A stretch of DNA of 22,603 nucleotides from positions 1 to 22,603 of the forward strand of contig JAQGAU010000925.1 of the NCBI GenBank assembly GCA_034698045.1, given 5' to 3'. The notes below the pieces were generated by a model, which ran no database searches, had not been told where the DNA came from, and was given only the letters and a program-made list of their open reading frames with translations. Made by a program: the position numbers and the translations under genes. Position 1 is the stretch's first letter, and each line of letters begins with the position of its first letter. Positions 1-9,675 of the stretch are shown here, one piece after another. The DNA comes from Paramacrobiotus richtersi. Its lineage: Eukaryota; Tardigrada; Eutardigrada; Parachela; Macrobiotidae.

Positions 1-216
1 GTGTCGCTGGTGGGATGGGTAACATAAGTTTCTGACTGGTCAAAATTTGCACGGGACAAAATTTCGCCTTGAGACCGGTTTACCGGTCACAATCGTTAGC
101 TTACGCCTGGACAGTACGTCTTCGGACCGAATCCGAATATGGATCTCAAGAAACCCTGAGGCGGCAGCCGAAGGTGTTTCTTGTATCTTTATATTAGGTA
201 GCTTTAGAGTTATATA

Positions 217-222
217 TTTATT
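217..222 (-). terminator. Polyadenylation signal of the PRDM gene (AATAAA)
   Basis: AATAAA on the minus strand overlaps the TAA stop of the last exon. It would give a very short 3' UTR; an AATATA variant lies slightly further on (about 193-198). Positions 1-216 hold no coding region I can support, only a short GACCGGT/ACCGGTC palindrome at 73-88. Confidence 0.4.
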
Positions 223-3200
223 TAGATTTATACGTAACCAGCTGCAGAAAACATATAATACACTGTTTTAAGGTGCTTACCAGGCAGTTATTCAGATGAT
301 AATCCAAGCTTTTACTACTGAAAAATCTTTTTCCACAATTGTCACATCTATACGGAAAATCCTGCTGTACAATCTCCCATTCTGGCAGGTGGTTTGTGCG
401 ATAATGGCTTCGCAAATGCATCAATTGTACAGAACAGAGAAGGCACTGCTTATGCCCATTGGGGGGAATCGAATGCTCCGCTGCATGTTGTGCCGAATCA
501 TTCAGGCTTGCTCCAACAAAATCACATTCGGAACATTCTTTTCCTTGTTCTGCCGAACCTGTCACCGGCTGATGAGTGAGAGTATGTAAATCAAGGAGAC
601 TTTCCTTGAGAAAGTACACGTTGCATGGAGCACAATAATACGACAAAAAACCAGTTTTCCTTATATAATCCAGGCCTAACTGTTGGGACTCTGATGGGAC
701 ACCAAGCTGCTGATAACGATGAGATTCGGTAGACTTTGCTTGTTTGGAAGGTCGTTGCCACCTTGGTGGTTGAGGACGTAGATGTTCGTGGTCAGCACAG
801 TGGTCCGCACGACAGTGCTGCCGCATCATCTTGTATGATTGGAATCCTTTAGAACACGACGGGCAAGGATAAATTCCATCCACTTCGTGCTGACGTCGGT
901 GCCGGCCGAAATCGTGAGAATGGCGAAACTGTATCGAGCAGTACAAGCACCGAAAGACACGTCCAACCTGCAAATATCAAGAACTAAAGATTAAAAACAA
1001 AATTATGCTGACATTACTAAATTATCATTTATGTATGTATCATTTAATTATCATCAACCACTGCTGTTTCATCTTATACGTTCAAGCTATTAGTTTTGCA
1101 GTATCATCAGAGAGAATAATACTGACTATTAGTACTATTCTCACTGGTACCATCATGCGGATTAAGACCATAGTGGAACTGAAGGGATTTTCAAGAGATG
1201 CCCTATCTCTTCAGTCGTGCTATGTTAAGACGTACCGAAGTCATATATTATACGAATTCGTATTATGTATGTCACATTTCTCTTGTAAGACCAAGTACAA
1301 CACGTGCACTACTCTATCGCGCATAGATTTGTGCAACATCCAAATGCTTCCAGTGCAAGACCGATTCAGCTATGGTAAATGCATTTACTTACTCGCAGAT
1401 CCCCACCACCACATACAGCTATACCGCATCCACATCACAATGTACTCACCACATTTCCGAACGGATTTTTCCTCTTGTTCCAACGACTGATCGGTACCTT
1501 CGATTCTCTAATCTCCATAACAGGAACATCTGAATGCATGTACTGGTAGTGCTGTGCCAGATTCTGGGCTTGATGGTCGCACAGCAGACACTGGATTTTC
1601 CCGCTTTTGGCGTGGTGAATGTTCCCTTCCACTCCGTGCTGGGCGGTATGATTAATCAAATCAGTAAAACTGCTGCCAACAAAATCGCATACTGGACAAT
1701 CTACTTCCGTCCTGGTGGCCGAATAGTCTTCTTTCGTATGGCTCATCTCATGCAGGTCGAGTACGGCTAAACTGGGGAAATGCAGCCGACAACTCTCACA
1801 AAAATAGGACAAATTTCCGGTTCTTTTCAAATATTCCAGACCAGCTTGGTGGGGTTTTATGACTGAGTGGACTTTTGGTTCCAGGTAGCCAAATTCAGTT
1901 TTGTGCAAGGACCGGCAGTGGCTACGGAGACTGGCGTATCTTTTGTACTTGCCGGAACAGTGCCGGCATGGAAATTCGCCATCAGTTCGATGTGACTCAA
2001 TATGTCGACTGAATTCCTTCAGGTTCTCGTACTGAACATCACAGCACACGCACTGATAGATGTGGCGCTACAAGCCGTCAATAAAACAATTAACTTCAGG
2101 AAATACCATGAACATGAGATTAATCTCCCGAGACATTTATACAGCTTTATAAGCGACCAGCTGCAGAAAATATATTAGTAACCATGTCCTTACCAGGCAT
2201 CCCGGAAGATGACGCTCGAGGCTTGTGTTAAGGAAAAATCTTTTTCCACACTGATCACATCCATACGCAAAACTCTGCTGCACAATCTTCCATTCTTCCG
2301 GGTGGTTTTCGGAATAATGCCATCGCAGATGCAACAATCGTGTCGAACAGAGAAGGCACTGTTTATACCCATTGGAGGGAGTCGAATGCTCCGCAACATG
2401 TTGCACCACATGATTCAGGCTTATTCCAACAAAATCACATTCGGTGCATTCTTTTCCGTGTCCGGCCGAACCGGTCACCACCGGCTGATGACTGAGATCA
2501 TGTAAATCAAGGAGATTTTTCTTGGGAAAGTACACCTTGCATGGGGCACAATAGTAAGATAAAAAGCCAGTTTTCATCATATAATCCAGGCCTATCTTTT
2601 GGGATTCCGGTGTTGGTGGGATGCCAAGCGTAATGGGTTCACAGCAAGGACCCTATAACGACATTTTATCCAATATTCTATCGTACGACTCCAATTGAAT
2701 AATTTGCTATCGTACATTTAATTTTTGGAACTAAATAAAAATAAATGTACGCGCTTTCGCATTCAAACCCAAAGCAGAAAATTTTAAAGGAAACAAGAGT
2801 ACGAAAACTGGAGTGTATTTTGGTGAGTATGTCCTGTGGTTCTACCTTGTCAGTAGTAAAGGAATTTAAAACATTTTCCAGCTTTAACAAGTGCAACCTC
2901 ACCGCTCTCTTGTGGCAGGATAAACCGGCCCCATTCCGGAACTGCATTCCGCAAACTTTACACACGCAAGAACCAGCTTTCTGAGCGACTTGTGTGTGCA
3001 CTGAATTCGACCCTTCACTCTCGGCACTTTCCAACGCAGCGTCAGCGATATTCTGGTTTACACTGGGTCCAAAAATCTCCGGGCTGTCCGCACGACTAGG
3101 TTCGGTGCTCAGATGACTTCCGCTGATAGGGAACGAAGTTTCTGCTATACTTTTAAAGTGTTTCGTCGTTGGTTCACCGGGGATCCGACCATCTGACGGT

Positions 3201-5532
3201 TTGCGCTTCCTGTTTGATACTTTCACGGGGGAATGCCAGATCAAACTTCCTAACGAAACGAATTTCACAAGTTTAGACACGAAATTACTGTTTTTGTTAT
3301 ATTTCTCATGGTACTAATCAGTCAAATCTGCTAAAATCTAAGCCTATCATAGACATAGTCGATTACGAAATAGCCCCAGATACACAAAAAGTAGAATAAT
3401 ACCGAACATACACCGAAGATATACAACGAAACAGTGAAATACCAGTTCTGCTGATCCAAATACATACCGTAATACATTCTACATTAACAAACATGATTCA
3501 CAAGGTTGTGTCGCGACTACACGTTCGTACAAATCTAAAATAAAACATGTAGTATTAAAAATACAACATGTACCTTCATCGTCATCATCAGAACAACCGT
3601 CCGGCATCCAGTCAGGATCCTGGTCCGGATCATCGATACTCTGAAAGAGAAAATCTCCGAGCCCCGCGGATGGATTGGTCTGCACTGTCGAACCAGGCTG
3701 TCGTGCTGAGGATCGTAGAACACGCGTTTCCGGCTCAATTCCCGGTGAACTGGCCCGACGGTCACAAGGCTTCTCTGGGTACAGGAACTTCATTCCGATA
3801 ATCTTCCATCTGACAGGAGCTTTATCATGGCCTTCGTACGGAAACAGAGAACTGGTAGATGGCTTCGAATCTAAACCGAATACAGGACTTCAAGATTAAA
3901 CCCGAATCGCATACCATACCATGCAATGTGCTGTACTGAAGGAGTCTTGTTCTAGAATAAAATCCACAGATAAGGGGCTTACCATTACTATTCTGGTCTG
4001 TGGTTGTCGATAATTCAGGTACTTTTTGCAACTCAGGCGAAACGGGGTTCGGGGATAAGAAATCATTGCAAATGCCTACAAAAAGCGAAACAACAAGGGT
4101 AATTTGACAGTGTCACCTGCAAGACATAGATCTGCACAATTCACATTATTAACGACGAAGTGCTAACGAGAGTCATTTAGAAACATACAAAATGCATACT
4201 GATTCTGTCTACGCGTATTCGAATATCAGGGTGAATTCGCAATAAAACACTAACAAAATTATGCAGGAATCGATGAGCACAACTTACCAGGGAAAAAAGA
4301 AGTATCATTTTCTTCTTTTTTAATCTCCAGAGGTACACGACCGATGATCCGCGCGTATTTAGTCGAATGGCACACTGTCAGCTCTTCTCCGGGTAGAATC
4401 AGCATCGTGGATACAAAAACCACTTGACGTTCTCTGGAATAAGCGGTTAGGTTGGCTACCGCTGGATTCTCCTCAAAACGAACATATCGCATCCAATTGG
4501 ACTGCTCCTCGGATTCAAACTGGTAATACCGCATTCCCGTGCCGTCTGGATCTGGGCAGGCGAAGGTGGATGTATCATGGAGTGCGTCAGAAAGGGGAGC
4601 GACCAACGGTCCGAAAACTGTCTGGGCAAAAATCGTTTCTCTCGCACGAACGATTTTACCTAAAAATGCACAGGTTAACGAGAAATGTGCGGATACATCT
4701 ATCAGTCCGCATTCTGATTCCTTCGGATATGACAGCAAAAGCTGAATAATTACTAGAACATCAGGCAAAAATTAATAAATTTTCTAAAATGATTTTAGAA
4801 TATTTATTTGGTTAGTTATTAAATATTTTTTAGCTGTCATTTTTTTTATTAGTTAAATATTTATTTAGTTATTTATTTAAAAGCATATGAACGAGCACAA
4901 AAAAGACAGATAAATACGAGTCATCTCTCATAAAATCCACAGCTGTAAGAAATAATAAATCACTACTAGTACTGTAAAATAATGCAACAAAAATAGCAAT
5001 GCGTACGCTAAAAGCCAAAACACAACGTAAAAATTACAAAATACGCAAACAACCATCAAAATGATAAGCAGATTAACATAGTAGAGTACGTTAATTTTGG
5101 TACCATACTATTATTTATTGTCAGCAACAAACGGTGAAGCCACAATTGAACACGGAAGCATTAAACATACGCCTTACCAGTAGCGGAACTGTGAAGATTG
5201 TCCAAATACAGTACAGTTGGAAGACTGCTTGCTGCCAAAGGGCCATTGGGTCTGTTGCAATCCGGGACATATCTGACATGGAACCAGCACGGTTCGTCTC
5301 GAAACTGCTGGCATTCTTGACACACTAGGATCGAACAAGAGTTTAGTCATAGTAGAAGCTCGGTTTGAAGGATAAACAGTAACCTACAGATCCGTTCATG
5401 GGCGCGCTGAAGTGCGTACTGCTCGCGATCCAGCATGCCTCGCGAACATGAGGAGTGATCATTGTGGCTGCTTTCTTCGTCCCACTCGGGCAAACCAGAG
5501 GCCGGTTTGTTTCCAGTCACAGGGGTTTTCAT
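218..5532 (-). CDS. PRDM-family protein: zinc knuckle, PR/SET domain and about 16 C2H2-type fingers (PRDM10/15- or PRDM9-like)
   Basis: Ten exons in reading order: 5532-5388, 5324-5178, 4659-4288, 4075-3983, 3831-3574, 3249-2846, 2652-2194, 2067-1450, 967-281 and 241-218. Each has AG/GT borders. Phases are 1 at the first five junctions and 0 afterwards, giving 1068 residues. The ATG at 5532 is the first after an in-frame TAA. Residues 50-64 form a C-x2-C-x7-C-x2-H knuckle, as in PRDM9 and PRDM10. The PR domain spans about 83-203, with LPTVLYLD, FGPLV, NWMRYVR and LTAY motifs. Residues 319-338 are acidic (DPDQDPDWMPDG, then an Asp run). Exon 6 has one odd finger (C-x2-C-x12-H-x6-H). Exons 7, 8 and 9 carry four, five and six fingers. 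Known relatives bind DNA in the nucleus and some methylate histone H3. In place of the usual WYG near the PR-domain end this protein has CHS, so enzyme activity is doubtful. The gene is divergent to gene 1. Family assignment is firm; the exact PRDM subfamily is not. Confidence 0.86.
968..1449 (-). other. Intron of the PRDM gene between the second and third finger exons
   Basis: This 482-base intron begins GTGAGT and ends TTTGCAG on the minus strand, phase 0. It holds no further finger exon that I can see. A chance plus-strand open frame crosses it and has no protein-like composition. Confidence 0.7.
2137..2160 (-). other. Decoy or alternative terminal exon of the PRDM gene
   Basis: A 24-base stretch preceded by TTTTCTGCAG reads LVAYKAV-stop in phase 0. 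It is a copy of the true last exon at 241-218 (LVTYKSK-stop), and lies 33 bases after the donor of the 2652-2194 exon, as the last exon lies 39 bases after the donor of the 967-281 exon. Using it would end the protein after the first finger block. The final exon has AATAAA overlapping its stop, while this one has only ATAAAT, so it may be skipped or used weakly. It is either a duplication remnant or a real alternative end. Confidence 0.6.
4660..5177 (-). other. AT-rich intron 2 of the PRDM gene
   Basis: This 518-base intron begins GTAAGG and ends CATTTTTAG on the minus strand. It interrupts the PR domain at the ATG-KIV junction (phase 1). The stretch 4770-4880 is very A+T-rich with repeated ATTTATTT-like words. 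No other gene was seen in it. Confidence 0.65.
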
Positions 5533-6049
5533 TGTTCGACCCGATGATTTGTACAAAATTCCAAGTACTTAGTAGCTCAATGATCTGTAGTCCTTCTCAA
5601 GTCAAAAATTTTCGAAGTCACATATCATCCAAATTTCTTGTTCCAGTAAGGTCTGTAAGGAAGAGCGATCATGCAGGTGCAGTTCTTCATACATCAAAAC
5701 GAATCGCTTATGATGGATACACAGATTCTGGTAAAACATAACAATGTAAAACTGAAAATTCTGATGAAAAAAACTACAAATGAAAAGTCAAAGCTGAAAG
5801 CGTAATTCAAAGGCAAGCGATGCTGCGACTCAGGCGCTTGCAATAGTAATTATTATGCGATATGGACTGCCGCCCCAGTCGGTTTTCAACATGAGCAACA
5901 CAGGAGAGGGTTATCAGCTTATAAATCTTCTTTTGCGGAATTTTTTTAATTCTCAATAAATTCCGCATTACGTTTCAAATCAAAGTAAAGGCGAATTTAT
6001 TGGATCCGAACCTAGTATATCATAGTTTCAGTGCGAAAGTCATTACAAG
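5533..6049. promoter_or_regulatory. Shared 5' region between the divergent PRDM gene and gene 1
   Basis: This 517-base gap separates two head-to-head start codons, so both promoters must lie in it or overlap it, unless there are distant non-coding first exons. It holds CTGCCGCCCCAG at 5867-5878, repeated exactly upstream of gene 4. A TTCAGTG initiator-like word lies about 25 bases before the gene 1 ATG. No clear TATA box was found. Regulation in common is an inference from layout. Confidence 0.45.
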
Positions 6050-9000
6050 ATGAACCGACAGCGGACCCTTTTAACAAGAAATGCAAGGCCAGCTGCAATA
6101 TCGCTGGCGAGTGCAAAGCCCGTACTTCGGTGTTCCACCAGACTGAACCAGAACAAACCCTCACCAAGCGCTTGCATGTCCTACAAGGAGTTAATCAAAG
6201 TTGTTGGGGTGGACTGTGAAACGGGACCGTCATCGTGGCGCAAAGCCATCGACCATTCCGCAGAGACAGTTGTCTTTTACCAGGTGGATCTCCGAGGGAT
6301 TCTTCCTCGAATGTACAAAAGCGTTCGGATCCGTCTCGAGGAAGGGACTGGCGAGAACAAGGAGCTGCGTCTAGTGCCGTCTGTCTATGTAGGAGACACG
6401 GTGCTCAGTGCATCGTATGTTAGAACAATCATCGGACGAAGATTCCTGGCGGATGAGGATGATCTTATGAAGCTACTGGAGCATGCAGGTGTTCTTCAAG
6501 AAGAAGAGGAAGCTATGGAAGAAGCGGAGGATGAGAGGGGGAATGACGATTGGGATGTGGATCTGGATGAGAATGATCCGGTTCCGACGGAGCCCGAGCC
6601 TAAAAGGGCCAAAACTGCTGGGTATTCCCAGACAATGTCGAGGTTGGCACCAGGAGCAAACAAAGCTAGGTATTCATTTCGTCTTATATTTTTATAAGGT
6701 ATTGTGCGTTATCTCGGGTTTAACCATTAAATTTTATTGGTTGCTCGTTATCGTTCATAATTTCAGAATGCTTTCTGTTTTCGGACATTTTGATATTGCT
6801 TTTATTCTTGTAGTGGTACGAATTGTGTAGTATTGTGTATATTATATGGAAAAATCTATAAGATAAATTTATTATGAATTATTTCAGGACTGTTAAGATT
6901 GTTTAAAAAAATGTATATTATTGTTTTCCATTCATGAAAATGTAACAGACATACTGGCAATATATACGACGCCTGCGGACAGAGCGCCAGTATGAAAGCC
7001 TGTTGAAATGCATGTTAAATGTTCCATAGGTCAGGAGTGCAGAGTACCGAAAAAGACGCATCATCATCCCAAGCTACAACCAGTGGACGCCAAGCCATTG
7101 ATCTCTCAGCCATGCTCCTCCAGGATCAAAGTGACCGGCTGCCGGCCATCCCGCAAGCCGAGGAAGACACCCCCATGGACACCGATTACGATGAGTCCGG
7201 TCTACCTCCTGCTGATGGTAATCTAATATTTTTGGGTAGATTTACATTTTACAGCGGTTTTGATTGAATATTTGTCGACATCTTTAACCGTTCTTTTGTC
7301 TGTAGATAACGATGATCTACCGCTCGGTTATAATTCCGACGGCGACTTCTTGACAGGTATCTCGGAATCAGACTGTCTAAGCGTAAATAAAGTACTGCGG
7401 AATTATTCAGTTATCCCATATCTTGCAAAATACTTGCTAAAATATTGGACTTATTAATATATTATACTTGATAAAATACTGGCCTGGGATCAAATCCTGT
7501 CCAACAAAAGATGCGGTTTTGTGTTTTGATTGCGTACGCCAAGCTTCTTTTCCGTTAGAAACGATCGAGAAACTTCCGCACCCAGTGACAGAGGAGGATG
7601 AAAGCGAACGGGATCCGTCTGTGGAAAATACAGGTATGCGCAAGAAGTAGTGATTTGTCCAGGGAATATTTAATTTGGCTATAATGTATTGAATGGTGAA
7701 AAGCTAAAAGACAGGTAAATCAATAAAAAAATAAAATAATACATTAAACTAAAAAATCTGTTCTTGTGTTGTAATAATGATAATAATGAAATTTAAAAAA
7801 AAATTTAATGATAATAAAAATACGGATTGAATACGGTTAGTATATAGTGGACGATATTAACATATTCGTAGGCACCAAAGCACGCACTAACAATCCAAAG
7901 CGCGCGCCGGATGTGGATGCTAAGAAAGGTATGTCAAACTAGTTTTGTTTCGGAAATTTGTATCATGCAGATCCACCTGCGCATTTCCCTTATGAATAGG
8001 CTGCGTGGTCGTAAGAACATACAGTACTATGAATGTTATCTGTATTGTTGCATAAGCATTTTAGTGTATGTGTTTTCGTTGTCGAACAAACGCATTTTCA
8101 TAAAAGTTGATATCCTATTGTTAATCAAGTATTGATTTTGTGTTAGTGGTTCCGTCTATTCCATTTCCGTTTCTGGCACGATACCTACCGGATGGAAATC
8201 CGAATGGTTCTCTAGTGCCGTTAACGACTCGACAGCTTGTTTTCCTGCCAGTGGAAGATGTTGAGGAACTGCGCGAAGCCGAAGATTATACGGATCAAAC
8301 GGACCTGTATAATGCCATCATGTGGGAATATCTGTTTACGGAGAAGAACCGACGACTCTGTAGCGAACATTTGCCCACAACCGGAGGCCGTGTCGGCTTT
8401 AAAGCTGTGTGCAAATATATATGGGAAGACGTATGGGGTGCGTATGTATGTATATTCACATTATGGCTATATATTATGTGTCAAAGTGCTCCTGTAGTAT
8501 TATTAATTTGAGTTATGCTGTCAGGTCTTACAAGTAAACACTTTTCAATGTGTTATTCGCATAAATACGCCACATAACACCAATAAAATCTCCATAATTT
8601 TGGGAGTGGTGATCCGTAGATCGTTATCTTGCCTCAATGAGCACCCGTAGACCGCTTTGTTGAATCAGTTCACACATTCATAAATTTGAAAATTCATAAC
8701 TCCTCACCATTTGTAGTGGTCGGTACATAAAAAATTCACTATACTTACAAAATTATGTAGATTTTATTTGTGTATGTGGCGTATTTATGCGAATCAGACA
8801 TTGAAAAATAAGGTCTGCTTTCCGTAGAATATAATGAATTTACGATTTACTTTGTCACCGTTTATCTAATTTAGTGGATAAAATACTGACTTTTCAAGGA
8901 AAATGTTTCATCTTGTAGATTTTGTCCGGGAAGTCGGTAAACGAAAAGTGGAAGCGGATGCCAAGGGAAATTCATCGTGGCGTACGCTGAGCGGAGAGGA

Positions 9001-9106
9001 GCATGAGAAACTATGGCGCAGTGAGCAGCAGAGCTTCCGACCCCGACTTAGCAGTGCGAATGTTAGCAAGATACGCAAAAGACGGCGATTTCGGAAGCGT
9101 TGTTAG
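6050..9106 (+). CDS. Gene 1: shared N-terminal domain, acidic linkers and a BEN-like C-terminal region
   Basis: Seven exons: 6050-6669, 7030-7217, 7306-7356, 7559-7633, 7872-7928, 8147-8437 and 8919-9106. The first junction is phase 2 and all others phase 1, giving 489 residues ending at TAG. Residues 44-149 are the domain shared by all five paralogues (SYKELI, VVFYQVDLRG, KSVRIR, LVPSVY, DEDDLMKLLEHA). A Glu/Asp-rich stretch follows (about 150-195), then a Ser/Thr linker, an acidic DNDDLPLGYNSD exon and a small basic exon. Residues about 359-445 (VFLPVEDVEELREAED, then NAIMWEYLF) have the helix and L-F pattern of a BEN domain, but I call that only tentatively. The end is strongly basic (KIRKRRRFRKRC). 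The basic tail suggests a nuclear DNA- or chromatin-binding protein. Exons 1-4 closely match gene 2; exons 6-7 do not. Confidence 0.8.
8542..8807. mobile_element. MITE-like inverted-repeat element in the last intron of gene 1
   Basis: Positions 8542-8591 and 8759-8807 are near-perfect reverse complements of about 49 bases. The shared core is ATTCGCATAAATACGCCACA, continuing into AATAAAATCT. The roughly 170 bases between the arms have no open reading frame. AGGTCT occurs on both outer sides (8523-8528 and 8811-8816) and might be a target-site duplication, though it does not abut the arms on the left. This form fits a non-autonomous DNA transposon; a stable intronic hairpin is the alternative. 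It sits inside the 481-base intron 8438-8918. Confidence 0.6.
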
Positions 9107-9264
9107 CTATGTACTTGATCTCGGGTAAAGGTGGAGTTGGGAGTTGTACATGAAGAATTTGGTTGTTGAGTGATCAGTTTGATCAGTAATTATTGCACCG
9201 GGAAGAAATGGTCGACTAAGCATTTGCATTTCTTTATCCTTGACGGCGATCAGTATTGTTTTCG

Positions 9265-9270
9265 AATAAA
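9265..9270 (+). terminator. Polyadenylation signal of gene 1 (AATAAA)
   Basis: AATAAA lies about 160 bases after the gene 1 stop codon and is the first canonical hexamer downstream. Confidence 0.55.
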
Positions 9271-9675
9271 TTGTCCAGTTGTCCAAGCGGTGTGACTTAA
9301 ACGTGCGGCTGCATTCTGAAGAGAAATCTGAACAGCAACCAGCGATGCGAATAAAATGTCAAACATTTTATAAAATGTCACATCAGTTTTTTTACGTTTA
9401 CTGATTGTCAATTTGTCACGATTTGCAGCTTTTCACATGGCTACCGCCCATGGAAAGGCATCAGGTTTACTAAATTGAACTTTTCCGACTTCAAAGTCTT
9501 CGGACAAGCTGAATCAGATTCCGAGTTCTGTTTAGCTTTTAAAATTATTTCCGAAGTTTTTCTTCAATGATATATTTTAATCAGGTTTCCTGCGATTGTA
9601 AGGTTAAGCACAGATAACTGTGAAACACAACTCTGCTTGTGTTATTGCCACTGACATCTGCTGCCATAACTCAGG
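9271..9675 (+). promoter_or_regulatory. Intergenic and 5' region of gene 2
   Basis: With the gene 1 3' UTR this makes a 569-base gap free of genes. A CTACCGCCCAT word at about 9440-9450 may be a weak relative of the CTGCCGCCCCAG element upstream of genes 1 and 4. No TATA box or RNA gene was recognised. Confidence 0.3.

Noticed and set aside
1005-1490. 161-codon plus-strand open frame
   Set aside because: It lies in a PRDM intron and overlaps the end of a finger exon on the other strand. Its composition is not protein-like and it has no start or splice context.
218-2160. Splitting the PRDM gene into two genes, one ending at 2137 and a finger-only gene from 2067
   Set aside because: All finger exons join in phase 0, no separate start codon or promoter was seen before 2067, and no canonical AATAAA follows 2137. 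It stays possible as an alternative transcript end.
4660-4768. Extending PRDM exon 3 upstream in the same open frame
   Set aside because: The acceptor at 4660-4661 joins exon 2 in the right phase and restores the PR-domain alignment directly, so the upstream codons are intronic.
5134-5328. Plus-strand 64-codon frame
   Set aside because: It is antisense to PRDM exon 2, which encodes the zinc knuckle and the start of the PR domain.
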